A stretch of DNA of 64,000 nt, from the NCBI RefSeq assembly GCF_009801115.1, contig NZ_VTOL01000003.1, positions 1 through 64,000 of the forward strand, given 5' to 3'. Positions 54,219 through 61,011 of this stretch are shown one piece after another. A program made the position numbers and the translations under genes. The notes below the pieces were generated by a model that saw nothing but the letters and a program-made list of their open reading frames with translations, was not told the origin of the DNA and did no database searches. Positions within the stretch are counted from its first letter, which is position 1. The number at the start of each line of letters is the position of its first letter. This stretch comes from Dyadobacter sp. 3J3 (lineage in GTDB: Bacteria; Bacteroidota; Bacteroidia; Cytophagales; Spirosomataceae).

Positions 54219-54574
54219 ACTTCTGGTATTTTTTCTTCACCATTTATTTAATAAGCGGCTTTATAGTCTTCAATAATATTGATTTCGAGAGCGATGATCT
54301 CTGTTTCCTGTCGGATGAAGCCAGGTTCTTTCTGCCATACATTGCTTGGATACCGGTAATTAATTCTATTAATGCCATTGGAATAATAGGTGTTGATATT
54401 TACTATTTGATTAAAAAATTAGTTTTTGATATCAAATTTAAGATTTGGTTTTTGTATGCCAGGGAGATCAGTAATCGGTACTGGAAAATTCAAACTGATT
54501 TGATTAAGAAAAATGGTATTGACTGGTACTTGAAAGATTTAGATGAAGAAATAACCGGCTCTTTAAAAAAATGA
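54215..54574 (+). CDS. Small membrane-associated phage protein
   Basis: A 119-residue protein with an N-terminal hydrophobic segment (MNFWYFFFTIYLISGFIVF), a second hydrophobic stretch (FLPYIAWIPVINSINAIGIIGVDIYYL) and a basic-acidic C-terminal tail. It starts in a 4-nt overlap with the preceding gene and its stop overlaps the next start by 4 nt. The topology suggests a holin-like or signalling membrane protein, but I have no family match. Confidence 0.6.
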   Translation: MNFWYFFFTIYLISGFIVFNNIDFESDDLCFLSDEARFFLPYIAWIPVINSINAIGIIGVDIYYLIKKLVFDIKFKIWFLYAREISNRYWKIQTDLIKKNGIDWYLKDLDEEITGSLKK

Positions 54575-54738
54575 AAACTGTTGAAGATAAAAAGTTGATT
54601 GGCACCTTCATTATTGAAGAGTACGACGGCAAAAAATATAAAATGCTTTTCGTTGAAGAAGTTCCGGAAGAAAAGACCGATGAAATTATAAGTAATGATC
54701 ACAGAAATAACTTTTCCCGGGAAACTTCCCGGCAATAA
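54571..54738 (+). CDS. Short coupled ORF
   Basis: A 55-residue protein (MKTVEDKKLIGTFIIEEYDG...) whose ATG overlaps the preceding stop (ATGA) and whose end overlaps the start of the RusA-like gene by 44 nt. It is acidic, with EEVPEEKTDEI. A hairpin CCGGGA-AACT-TCCCGG near 54717-54732 lies in its last codons and inside the next gene. The tight coupling supports translation; the function is unknown. Confidence 0.5.
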   Translation: MKTVEDKKLIGTFIIEEYDGKKYKMLFVEEVPEEKTDEIISNDHRNNFSRETSRQ

Positions 54739-55057
54739 CGGGCCTGGGGGATTGCTCCGGATGCACTGGCGGAAAAGAAATAAGATCCGGGATACATGGG
54801 TTTGGTTTATTAAATCCAAAACAAAAAACCGGCATTTGGGGCCGGTTAAATTTGAATTGATTCGATATCACTGCCGACAGGAATTGGATTTTGATAATTT
54901 AGTTTCTACTGGAAAAATCCCTACGGATTGTTTAGTGTTGGCTGGGGTTATAATTGATGATAAGCCAGCGATAATCCAGGAACGGGAGTATCGGCAGGTT
55001 AAGGTTAAGAGGTTGGAGGATCAGAAGACGGTAATATTAATTGAGGATATACTGTAA
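54695..55057 (+). CDS. RusA-like Holliday junction resolvase
   Basis: A 120-residue protein with the RusA signature: a basic N-terminal half (PGGLLRMHWRKRNKIRDTW), then acidic metal-binding residues in LDFDNLVSTGKIPTDCLVLAGVIIDDKP, that is Asp65, Asp67 and Asp88/89, matching the E. coli RusA triad in spacing. It should cut four-way junctions made during phage recombination and replication. The gene closes a coupled run of three short plus-strand genes. Confidence 0.82.
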   Translation: MITEITFPGKLPGNNGPGGLLRMHWRKRNKIRDTWVWFIKSKTKNRHLGPVKFELIRYHCRQELDFDNLVSTGKIPTDCLVLAGVIIDDKPAIIQEREYRQVKVKRLEDQKTVILIEDIL

Positions 55058-55060
55058 GTG

Positions 55061-55342
55061 TTAATCTGGTTCAAAGTGCAATTTCTCTAACGGTTCTAAC
55101 TGACTTTGTAGCATTAAATATTCAATATCATTTTCACCCAATACTTGAATTTGCCAAAGTGTATCACCATTTAGATTCAAATCTTTAATATATATCTGCT
55201 TTATATTATCTTTAAGAGGAAAAGTAATATTTAGTTTACAGAGCTTTCCTTCTATAAATGGATCAGGAGTTGGCCCCAATTCTAAAACTTTTAACATAAA
55301 CGCTGTCGCGCCCATTTTAACTTTATACTTATAAATATTCAT
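55061..55342 (-). CDS. Hypothetical protein, last gene of a reversed three-gene set
   Basis: A 93-residue protein from the ATG at 55342, two bases after the stop of the upstream gene (an in-frame TTG at 55348 would overlap it). It is beta-rich (KLCKLNITFPLKDNIKQIYIKDLNLNG) with a C-terminal LEPLEKLHFEPD. It is convergent with the RusA-like gene; the stops are 3 bp apart. No family is recognised. Confidence 0.6.
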   Translation of the reverse strand: MNIYKYKVKMGATAFMLKVLELGPTPDPFIEGKLCKLNITFPLKDNIKQIYIKDLNLNGDTLWQIQVLGENDIEYLMLQSQLEPLEKLHFEPD

Positions 55343-55344
55343 AA

Positions 55345-55767
55345 TCAATTTGACAGATGCTCAATTGTGACCAATTCATAGTTTTCAATAACTTTTAAAA
55401 GTTTATGTCTACTCCGCTCTTTTACATTAAATAACTTGTAATCTTCAACTTGTTGCCTCAACTCATTGATCCTATTTTTAATCGTATCATATTGAAAATT
55501 ACCTTCTCGAAGTACTATTGAAAAGTCACTTTTGTTATTATTCAAATAAAAAAGAATATCACGCAAGTCCTCCAGATTGAGACTAATTTTTTCATCATAA
55601 TTATTGTAAGTCCCAACCCTAGTGTTGATATGATTAAATTGCACAAACTTACCTGAATGATGATTTTTTCTAAATTCCCGTTTGTGTGATCCTTTTGTCG
55701 TTTCTACAAATCTTAAATTAAGTAATATATCTGCAATATCAGATTGGCTTAAATATTCGCTTTTCAT
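55345..55767 (-). CDS. Hypothetical protein, middle of a reversed three-gene set
   Basis: A 140-residue charged protein. The first part may be a helix-turn-helix (YLSQSDIADILLNLRFVE), the middle is Arg/Lys-rich (KGSHKREFRKNHHSGKFVQF), and the end is helical and coiled-coil-like (RINELRQQVEDYKLF). It overlaps the end of the upstream gene by 29 nt. A DNA- or RNA-binding role fits but is not proven. Confidence 0.6.
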   Translation of the reverse strand: MKSEYLSQSDIADILLNLRFVETTKGSHKREFRKNHHSGKFVQFNHINTRVGTYNNYDEKISLNLEDLRDILFYLNNNKSDFSIVLREGNFQYDTIKNRINELRQQVEDYKLFNVKERSRHKLLKVIENYELVTIEHLSN

Positions 55768-56359
55768 TAAATTTTAAGTTTAGTAATTTCCATTTCTCCA
55801 AAACCTTTACCGGATCATAAAGCACAAATGCCCCGCCATAATATTCAATCTTGTTGCCTGCATTGATATATTCCAGAGCCTTTTCTTTCATACCAACTTC
55901 CCGAGCAAGCGATAATACATATTCCTTTTGATTCTTCCGAAGCGCTGTAAAGAATTCTATCGAAATATTTATTATTCGGTTTTCATTGGCCGGATCCTTC
56001 TGCTTTCGGTAAAGTTTTATCAGTAGATCATAAGGCTTGTAATTTGGATATCGATGCTCAATCAGCGTTTCATAAATCCAAATTGCTTTTTCAGCCTCTC
56101 CTTTCTTTGTAAATTCCTGAGCTTGACTGATTAGATTTAGAAACCATCGCTTTACTTGACCATAGATAAAGTAATCCCGGAATTCAACCGGTTTAAATTT
56201 TTGCAGGTAATGGTTTGTTGACATTCCTTCCGGCTTATCGTAATAGAAATTGAAAGGTGGGAATTGGCGCTGCATTTCCAGTAGCTTTTCGCCGAGTGTG
56301 GTTCCCGCAGTCGTATTATTAGCAATGAACTCTATTATTTGAAGTTGTAATTCCTGCAT
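55739..56359 (-). CDS. TPR-like hypothetical protein, first of a reversed three-gene set
   Basis: A 206-residue helical protein. The stretch about 80-130 (QAQEFTKKGEAEKAIWIYETLIEH then YKPYDLLIKLYRKQKDPANENRII) has the spacing of one to two TPR units, and a further helical pair follows. It heads a minus-strand operon of three overlapping genes inside an otherwise plus-strand accessory block. Such reversed sets in phages often carry host-interaction or defence genes. Confidence 0.6.
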   Translation of the reverse strand: MQELQLQIIEFIANNTTAGTTLGEKLLEMQRQFPPFNFYYDKPEGMSTNHYLQKFKPVEFRDYFIYGQVKRWFLNLISQAQEFTKKGEAEKAIWIYETLIEHRYPNYKPYDLLIKLYRKQKDPANENRIINISIEFFTALRKNQKEYVLSLAREVGMKEKALEYINAGNKIEYYGGAFVLYDPVKVLEKWKLLNLKFNEKRIFKPI

Positions 56360-56454
56360 ATGATATCTATTTCACATGCAAGATATAAGGATTTGGAAGA
56401 AGGGTCGGTTTTATTAGAATCGACAAAAAAGGTAATTTTTATAATATATTTATA

Positions 56455-56482
56455 TTGTAAGTATATTTTATTCATATATTTG
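56455..56482 (+). promoter_or_regulatory. Bacteroidota-type promoter of the small RNA candidate
   Basis: TTG at 56455-56457 and TATATTTG at 56475-56482 with a 17-nt spacer match the -33/-7 pattern TTG-N17-19-TAnnTTTG. The structured segment begins about 8-10 nt downstream, at the expected transcription start. Confidence 0.6.
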
Positions 56483-56489
56483 TGATGTC

Positions 56490-56590
56490 ATATCGCAAAA
56501 CTTTGGTGTACGAGCCTGATATTTTGCGAAAGCAACGGAGAAGTCCGTAAGCCCATTAACAGCTCGTACCTGTTTTTGGGTTTTTTTTGT
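56490..56590 (+). ncRNA. Candidate pseudoknotted small RNA
   Basis: TCGCAAAA (56493-56500) pairs with TTTTGCGA (56522-56529). The loop of that hairpin contains GTACGAGC (56508-56515), which pairs with GCTCGTAC (56562-56569) further on. The two stems interleave, so the fold is a pseudoknot. Between them lies ACGGA-gaag-TCCGT (56535-56548). A long T run follows at 56572-56588. There is no open reading frame across it, and a good promoter precedes it. No known family is recognised. Confidence 0.55.
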
Positions 56591-56640
56591 CTTGACCGGT
56601 ATATCGATGAACTGAATTTTGGTAAAAGAAGAGCTACTAA

Positions 56641-56669
56641 TTGACGAAGGCTTGTGTTTAATAACTTTA
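56641..56669 (+). promoter_or_regulatory. Promoter of the RNA repair operon
   Basis: TTG at 56641-56643 and TAACTTTA at 56662-56669 are 18 nt apart, close to the TTG/TAnnTTTG pattern. The ligase ATG follows at 56683, so the leader would be very short. Confidence 0.45.
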
Positions 56670-56682
56670 TTAATTTTACAAA

Positions 56683-57699
56683 ATGAATAAAGAATTACTT
56701 CTTCAAATGATAAGTGAAAAGTTGGTGACGGTTCAAAAACACCCGTCCGCTGATTTGTTTATCTATAATTATTCACCCACTGTTCAATATGAAAAACTGT
56801 GGAATGAAATCACTTTGCAAACTCGCGGATTGATTCTTGATTCCGAAATGAATTACGTTGCTCGCCCATTCTCAAAATTTTTCAATTACGAAGAGCATAA
56901 GCCAGAAGAAATTCCACTGGTCCCTTTTCAAGTCTTTGATAAACTTGACGGATCGCTAGGTATTCTTTATTGGATAGAAAATGAGCCCTACATCGCTACG
57001 AGAGGAAGCTTTACAAGTAAACAGGCTCTTCATGCAACGAGCATATTGCATGGAAATTATTCACATTCTTTTTCTAAGCTTGAAAAGGATAAAACTTATC
57101 TTTTTGAGATAATCTACCCAGAAAATAGAATTGTAGTCAATTACGGCAAGCTTGATGATATAATCCTATTGGCGATTATTGATAACGAAACCGGCCTTGA
57201 TTTACCATTACCTGATCAATCATTCTTTAAGTGCGTAAATAGATATGATGGTTTGTCGGATCTTAATAAAATACGAGAAATTGATAATGCTGACGATGAA
57301 GGTTTTGTAATTCTTTTCTCCAATGGAATGCGCCTTAAGATGAAATTCAAGGAATATGTTCGGCTTCACCGTATTATAACTGGGGTGTCGAATATTGCCA
57401 TTTGGGAGTATTTAGCCGAAGGCAAACCTTTTGATGAATTACTTGATCGCGTGCCTGATGAGTTTTATGATTGGGTTAAGAAAACAGAATCGGAACTAAC
57501 TGGTAAATTCACTGAGATACTGAATCAATGCAATAGTGTTTTCATGGTAAAAGAATCCAGAAAAGAAACTGCTTTATACTTTCAAACTCAGAAATATCCA
57601 CCGATTTTATTCCTTATGCTGGACGAAAAAAGTACTCACAAGGCAATTTGGAAACTCGTGCGCCCGGCTTATTCAAAACCATTCAAAAACGAAATCTAA
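56683..57699 (+). CDS. T4 Rnl1-like RNA ligase
   Basis: A 338-residue ATP-dependent RNA ligase. The nucleotidyltransferase motif I lies in VFDKLDGSLG with the AMP-accepting Lys87; motif III-like LFEIIYPENRIVVNY, motif IV EGFVILF and motif V LKMKFKEY follow in order. The N-terminal RGLILD-RPFSKFFNYEE segment is typical of the Rnl1 group. It seals 5'-phosphate/3'-OH RNA breaks, the ends produced by Pnkp, which is encoded next with a TAATG overlap. T4 uses this pair to mend tRNA cut by host anticodon nucleases. Confidence 0.88.
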   Translation: MNKELLLQMISEKLVTVQKHPSADLFIYNYSPTVQYEKLWNEITLQTRGLILDSEMNYVARPFSKFFNYEEHKPEEIPLVPFQVFDKLDGSLGILYWIENEPYIATRGSFTSKQALHATSILHGNYSHSFSKLEKDKTYLFEIIYPENRIVVNYGKLDDIILLAIIDNETGLDLPLPDQSFFKCVNRYDGLSDLNKIREIDNADDEGFVILFSNGMRLKMKFKEYVRLHRIITGVSNIAIWEYLAEGKPFDELLDRVPDEFYDWVKKTESELTGKFTEILNQCNSVFMVKESRKETALYFQTQKYPPILFLMLDEKSTHKAIWKLVRPAYSKPFKNEI

Positions 57700-58532
57700 T
57701 GAAAGTAATATTAACTAAATGGCTACCGGGATCAGGTAAATCTACATGGGCAAAAAGTATAATCGATAAAAATCCCAACACCTATAAAAGAATAAATAAG
57801 GACGATCTCCGCTCAATGATGGATAATTCCAACTGGTCCAAGGACTCAGAAAAATTCATTATAAAGGTGCGTGATACACTAATTCTCCTTGCACTTGAAC
57901 AAGGAAAGCACGTTATAATAGATGACACTAACCTCGCCCCTAAACATGAGGTACATATCCATGATCTTATCAGAGGCAAAGCAGAATTGGAAATTAAGGA
58001 TTTCACAGACGTCTCAATTGATACCTGCATCAAATGGGATTTAAAAAGAGCCAACTCCGTAGGTGAAAAAGTAATCCGAAACATGCACAATCAGTTTTTA
58101 AAACCTGAAAATGAAATAATTGAGTTTATTGATGGCCTTACATCTGCAATTATCTGCGATCTGGACGGAACACTAGCAAATTTGAACGGACGAAACCCGT
58201 ACGACGCTTCAAAATGCGATAACGACCTTCTTAATCACGTTGTCGCTGGGATTATAAAAGGAAAAACTGTCATTTTCATGTCTGGACGTGAGGATAAATA
58301 CAGAGCCCAGACTGAGTTTTTCCTGTCAAAACATGGAATAGAATACGTGGGCCTATTTATGCGTGCAACTGGCGATTCCAGAAAGGATTCAATTGTCAAA
58401 CGAGAACTTTTCGATGCAAACGTCCGTGGAAGATACAACATAGAATTCGTTCTGGACGACAGAAATCAAGTGGTAGAAACTTGGCGCCAAATGGGTTTAA
58501 TATGTTTACAGGTTGCAGAAGGAGATTTTTGA
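57699..58532 (+). CDS. Polynucleotide 5'-kinase/3'-phosphatase (T4 Pnkp-like)
   Basis: A 277-residue two-domain enzyme. The kinase domain has the P-loop GSGKST (11-16) and acceptor motif INKDDLRSM with Asp35/Asp36. The phosphatase domain has the HAD nucleophile DLDGTL (Asp154, Asp156), SGRED and the VLDDRNQ motif near the end. It converts 3'-phosphate or 2',3'-cyclic phosphate and 5'-OH ends to ligatable ones. I start at the ATG at 57699, which overlaps the ligase stop (TAATG); the frame extends further upstream inside the ligase but there is no reason to use it. Confidence 0.9.
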   Translation: MKVILTKWLPGSGKSTWAKSIIDKNPNTYKRINKDDLRSMMDNSNWSKDSEKFIIKVRDTLILLALEQGKHVIIDDTNLAPKHEVHIHDLIRGKAELEIKDFTDVSIDTCIKWDLKRANSVGEKVIRNMHNQFLKPENEIIEFIDGLTSAIICDLDGTLANLNGRNPYDASKCDNDLLNHVVAGIIKGKTVIFMSGREDKYRAQTEFFLSKHGIEYVGLFMRATGDSRKDSIVKRELFDANVRGRYNIEFVLDDRNQVVETWRQMGLICLQVAEGDF

Positions 58533-58548
58533 TCTAATTAATAATAAA

Positions 58549-58740
58549 ATGTTTAAAGTATATCAATACTCGACCGGGAAGCTTATCCCGTCTTTCAACG
58601 GAAAATCATTTTCGTCGATTGAAGATGCGCAGCAAAATATAAAATGGTGGTTTGAAATGAGAAGGAATAATCAATCTGCTCAGTTTGTAATTGCTTCCAA
58701 TGATAGGATAGTTAAACTTTTAACCGTAGCAGATCTATGA
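58549..58740 (+). CDS. Small hypothetical protein in the RNA repair operon
   Basis: A 63-residue protein from the ATG at 58549 (an in-frame TTG at 58513 would overlap Pnkp). It has FKVYQYSTGKLIPSFNGKSFSSIEDAQQNI and WWFEMRRNNQSAQFVIASNDRIVKLL: an aromatic, basic alpha/beta domain. The next gene starts in a 4-nt overlap (ATGA). It is probably a small nucleic-acid or enzyme partner, but no family is recognised. Confidence 0.6.
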   Translation: MFKVYQYSTGKLIPSFNGKSFSSIEDAQQNIKWWFEMRRNNQSAQFVIASNDRIVKLLTVADL

Positions 58741-59351
58741 ACGCCGTCAATAATTTTCAACAAATAAGATCTTTGCTAAACTGGGAATCTGACGGTGATT
58801 ATTACTACTGTCAATTGATCCTCCGGAAGAAGGATGGCGCGACTACTTTTGGGAATAAGAATAACAGCGCCAGACTGATAAAAACGTATTGCTTTTTCAA
58901 CTTTGAACAGTTTGATCAAAAGCAGGATGAGATAATTCAACTATGTGAAGAATTCAAATGTAGGGCTGGAATATCTTTGAATAAAAGGAATGAAGAGAGG
59001 ATAACTTTGGAATTGTTAAAGCAAATAACAGAAAGAATAATATCCAAAAACCACATTGGCATTAATGGAATTCTAAATTCCGCAAACGGACAGCAGACTA
59101 GTAAAGACAGGTTTTGGCTTATAGATTGTGATTCCCCAGAAGAAATGGCCATTGCGTCACAAATTTTGTCAGATGAATCTATCAAGCCTGATGGAAATAA
59201 AATCTTAACCACGATTCCTACCTATGACGGATTCCATTTGGTGACTAATAAATTCGACGTTATGTATTTTAACAAGCTTTGCCAGGAAAAAGGCATATCC
59301 GTTGAGATTCATAAGAATAATCCGGTGGCGCTGTATTATCCAAGCAAATGA
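58737..59351 (+). CDS. Hypothetical protein, possible AEP-like nucleotidyltransferase
   Basis: A 204-residue protein coupled to the preceding gene by ATGA. The C-terminal half has RFWLIDCDSPEEMAIAS, then TIPTYDGFHLVTNKFD, then SVEIHKNNPVALYYPS. A D-x-D strand followed by a [ST]xxGxH motif resembles the motif I/II order of archaeo-eukaryotic primases, but the rest is too short and divergent to be sure. It is the last gene before a terminator in the RNA repair operon. Other explanation: an unrelated metal-dependent nucleic-acid enzyme. Confidence 0.5.
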   Translation: MNAVNNFQQIRSLLNWESDGDYYYCQLILRKKDGATTFGNKNNSARLIKTYCFFNFEQFDQKQDEIIQLCEEFKCRAGISLNKRNEERITLELLKQITERIISKNHIGINGILNSANGQQTSKDRFWLIDCDSPEEMAIASQILSDESIKPDGNKILTTIPTYDGFHLVTNKFDVMYFNKLCQEKGISVEIHKNNPVALYYPSK

Positions 59352-59372
59352 CACTATTCATTAAAATTTAAG

Positions 59373-59404
59373 AAAAGGCGGTAGATTTAACTATCGCCTT
59401 TTTT
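59373..59404 (+). terminator. Terminator of the RNA repair operon
   Basis: AAAAGGCG pairs with CGCCTTTT, extended inside by TAG/CTA, and is followed by a T-rich tract. Confidence 0.85.
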
Positions 59405-59521
59405 TGTTTTGAATTGTTTTATAACCGTTTAATAAATTTTATCAAAAATATTACAATACAACTTTGTAATATCACATTTTTTTATTTACTAGCGAGCTCA
59501 CGTTTTAATTACCCTTCCAAT

Positions 59522-60082
59522 ATGACTAAAAAGTGTACTAAAATAAGCCTGGAATACGAACTATATCAATTACTTTTAAACAAAAAGAAGGCCATAACTG
59601 AACCTCAAATTATTCTTGAAGACAGGGAGGGTAATTGGAGTAGATATCGGACATCCATTGAACATGACTCAGATGATGAAATAATTTTTGAAGCGGATAA
59701 GAAAAAAAGAGAAGCAAAATATGGATTAAAAATATTTATTAAATATTTTATAGATAGTCCAGCCTATTACTTTGATTCGGATGGTCCTTCACATTTTAAC
59801 AATGACGGAAATACAAAGTTAGACCGAACTCAAATTAAGACGCCTCATATTAATTACTATGATTCCAACGGTGTTAATAGAGCTTTAAGAGACGACTTTA
59901 TTGATAAAAATGAAGAAAATCTGCAAACAGATATTAACTTTGGAATGAGTTTTTTCTGCAAATACATTAATACTAATCAAAATACCATTATTCCACAAAT
60001 AATTCAAAGTAAGCAATTGGGAATGTTTCCCGATGAAGAAATTGATTTACATTCTGGAATTACGTTCGACAATGAAGACTGA
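59522..60082 (+). CDS. Hypothetical protein, first gene of a terminator-bounded module
   Basis: A 186-residue protein from the ATG at 59522 (a TTG at 59414 would add an unlikely hydrophobic leader). It has acidic stretches (IEHDSDDEIIFEADKKKREAKYG), then YYFDSDGPSHFNNDGNTKLDRTQIKTPHINYYDSNGVNRALR, in which several His, Asp and Asn residues could form a metal or nucleotide site. It overlaps the DUF1828 gene by 11 nt. It resembles uncharacterised phage and defence-island proteins of the PHINYY type; the family name is uncertain. Confidence 0.65.
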   Translation: MTKKCTKISLEYELYQLLLNKKKAITEPQIILEDREGNWSRYRTSIEHDSDDEIIFEADKKKREAKYGLKIFIKYFIDSPAYYFDSDGPSHFNNDGNTKLDRTQIKTPHINYYDSNGVNRALRDDFIDKNEENLQTDINFGMSFFCKYINTNQNTIIPQIIQSKQLGMFPDEEIDLHSGITFDNED

Positions 60083-60917
60083 TCTAACCGGAATTTTCAG
60101 GAATGTAAAATCTCAATTTTGCAATCTGATTGACTATAAAATTCGAGGTAATACTATCGAAATAATAACAGCTGTAACAACATTGTCTAATCACTATGTT
60201 TCCGTATTTATTAGTAAAGAGGGGGAAAAATTTGTGATTTCAGATGGTGGATGGGTTGATAGAGATTATTATAATGATATTCATGTTCCGGGGGAAGAAG
60301 ATATTAATGTGCGAGTAGAAGATCAAATTAGATTACACTACGGCATTAAAATAGCTACCCATAAAGACGGAACTGTCTACAATTACAAATCCACGGACGA
60401 CGAAGACCTAATTGCTTTAATGGTGTTTGAGGTTAGTAATTTCATAAGTCTTCTTTCGAACAACCAGTCAATATCTTATTTAGAAGAAAAATCAATTGCT
60501 GAAAGAAAGAAATTCTCTACAGAGGTTAACGGTTTTCTTAAGCAAGCATTTGGAGGAGACTTGGAGCTCAATGACTCATTGTCGGTTGATAATGAAGAGT
60601 TGAATAATGTTAAGTTTAATGCGATTATACGAAAACCATCCCAAACTTATCTGGTAATGTATGTCACTGGCTACCATACCAGAAATTTTATTGGTAGCGC
60701 AAGTGAGGCGATTGTTAACTTCCAATTATCCAATAAATATACATCTGCAAAGAATTTTAGTAAGACAGCGATAATAAACAACCAGGCTAATGGCTTTAAT
60801 CCCTATAAAGTAAACGACTATCTTCAAGAGTTAACTAATATTACAAACCATAAGTTAATTGAGTTTTATGATGATCGTGATTCTATTTTTAAACTGATAC
60901 CGCAGAGAGCGTATTAG
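60072..60917 (+). CDS. DUF1828-type protein
   Basis: A 281-residue protein from the ATG at 60072, overlapping the upstream gene by 11 nt (an ATG at 60033 is less likely). The first about 100 residues fit DUF1828: NHYVSVFISKEGEKFVISDGGWVDRD. The C-terminal part (VKFNAIIRKPSQTYLVMYVTGYHTRN then IVNFQLSNKYTSAKNFSKTAI) resembles the partner domain DUF1829. The family is common on phages and mobile elements and has been suspected in toxin-antitoxin or anti-defence roles, without a settled function. Confidence 0.72.
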   Translation: MKTDLTGIFRNVKSQFCNLIDYKIRGNTIEIITAVTTLSNHYVSVFISKEGEKFVISDGGWVDRDYYNDIHVPGEEDINVRVEDQIRLHYGIKIATHKDGTVYNYKSTDDEDLIALMVFEVSNFISLLSNNQSISYLEEKSIAERKKFSTEVNGFLKQAFGGDLELNDSLSVDNEELNNVKFNAIIRKPSQTYLVMYVTGYHTRNFIGSASEAIVNFQLSNKYTSAKNFSKTAIINNQANGFNPYKVNDYLQELTNITNHKLIEFYDDRDSIFKLIPQRAY

Positions 60918-60952
60918 TTAAATGCTTATTATACTAATATCAGATTGAAAAA

Positions 60953-60989
60953 TTATTGCCCCGCTACCTTCTAAGTAGTAGGGCAATAA
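60953..60989. terminator. Terminator between DUF1828 and the tape measure gene
   Basis: TTATTGCCC pairs with GGGCAATAA; an inner TAC/GTA pair fits the loop. It separates the convergent DUF1828 and tape measure genes. Confidence 0.7.
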
Positions 60990-61011
60990 AATAATTTCAA
61001 TATCTATTTTA

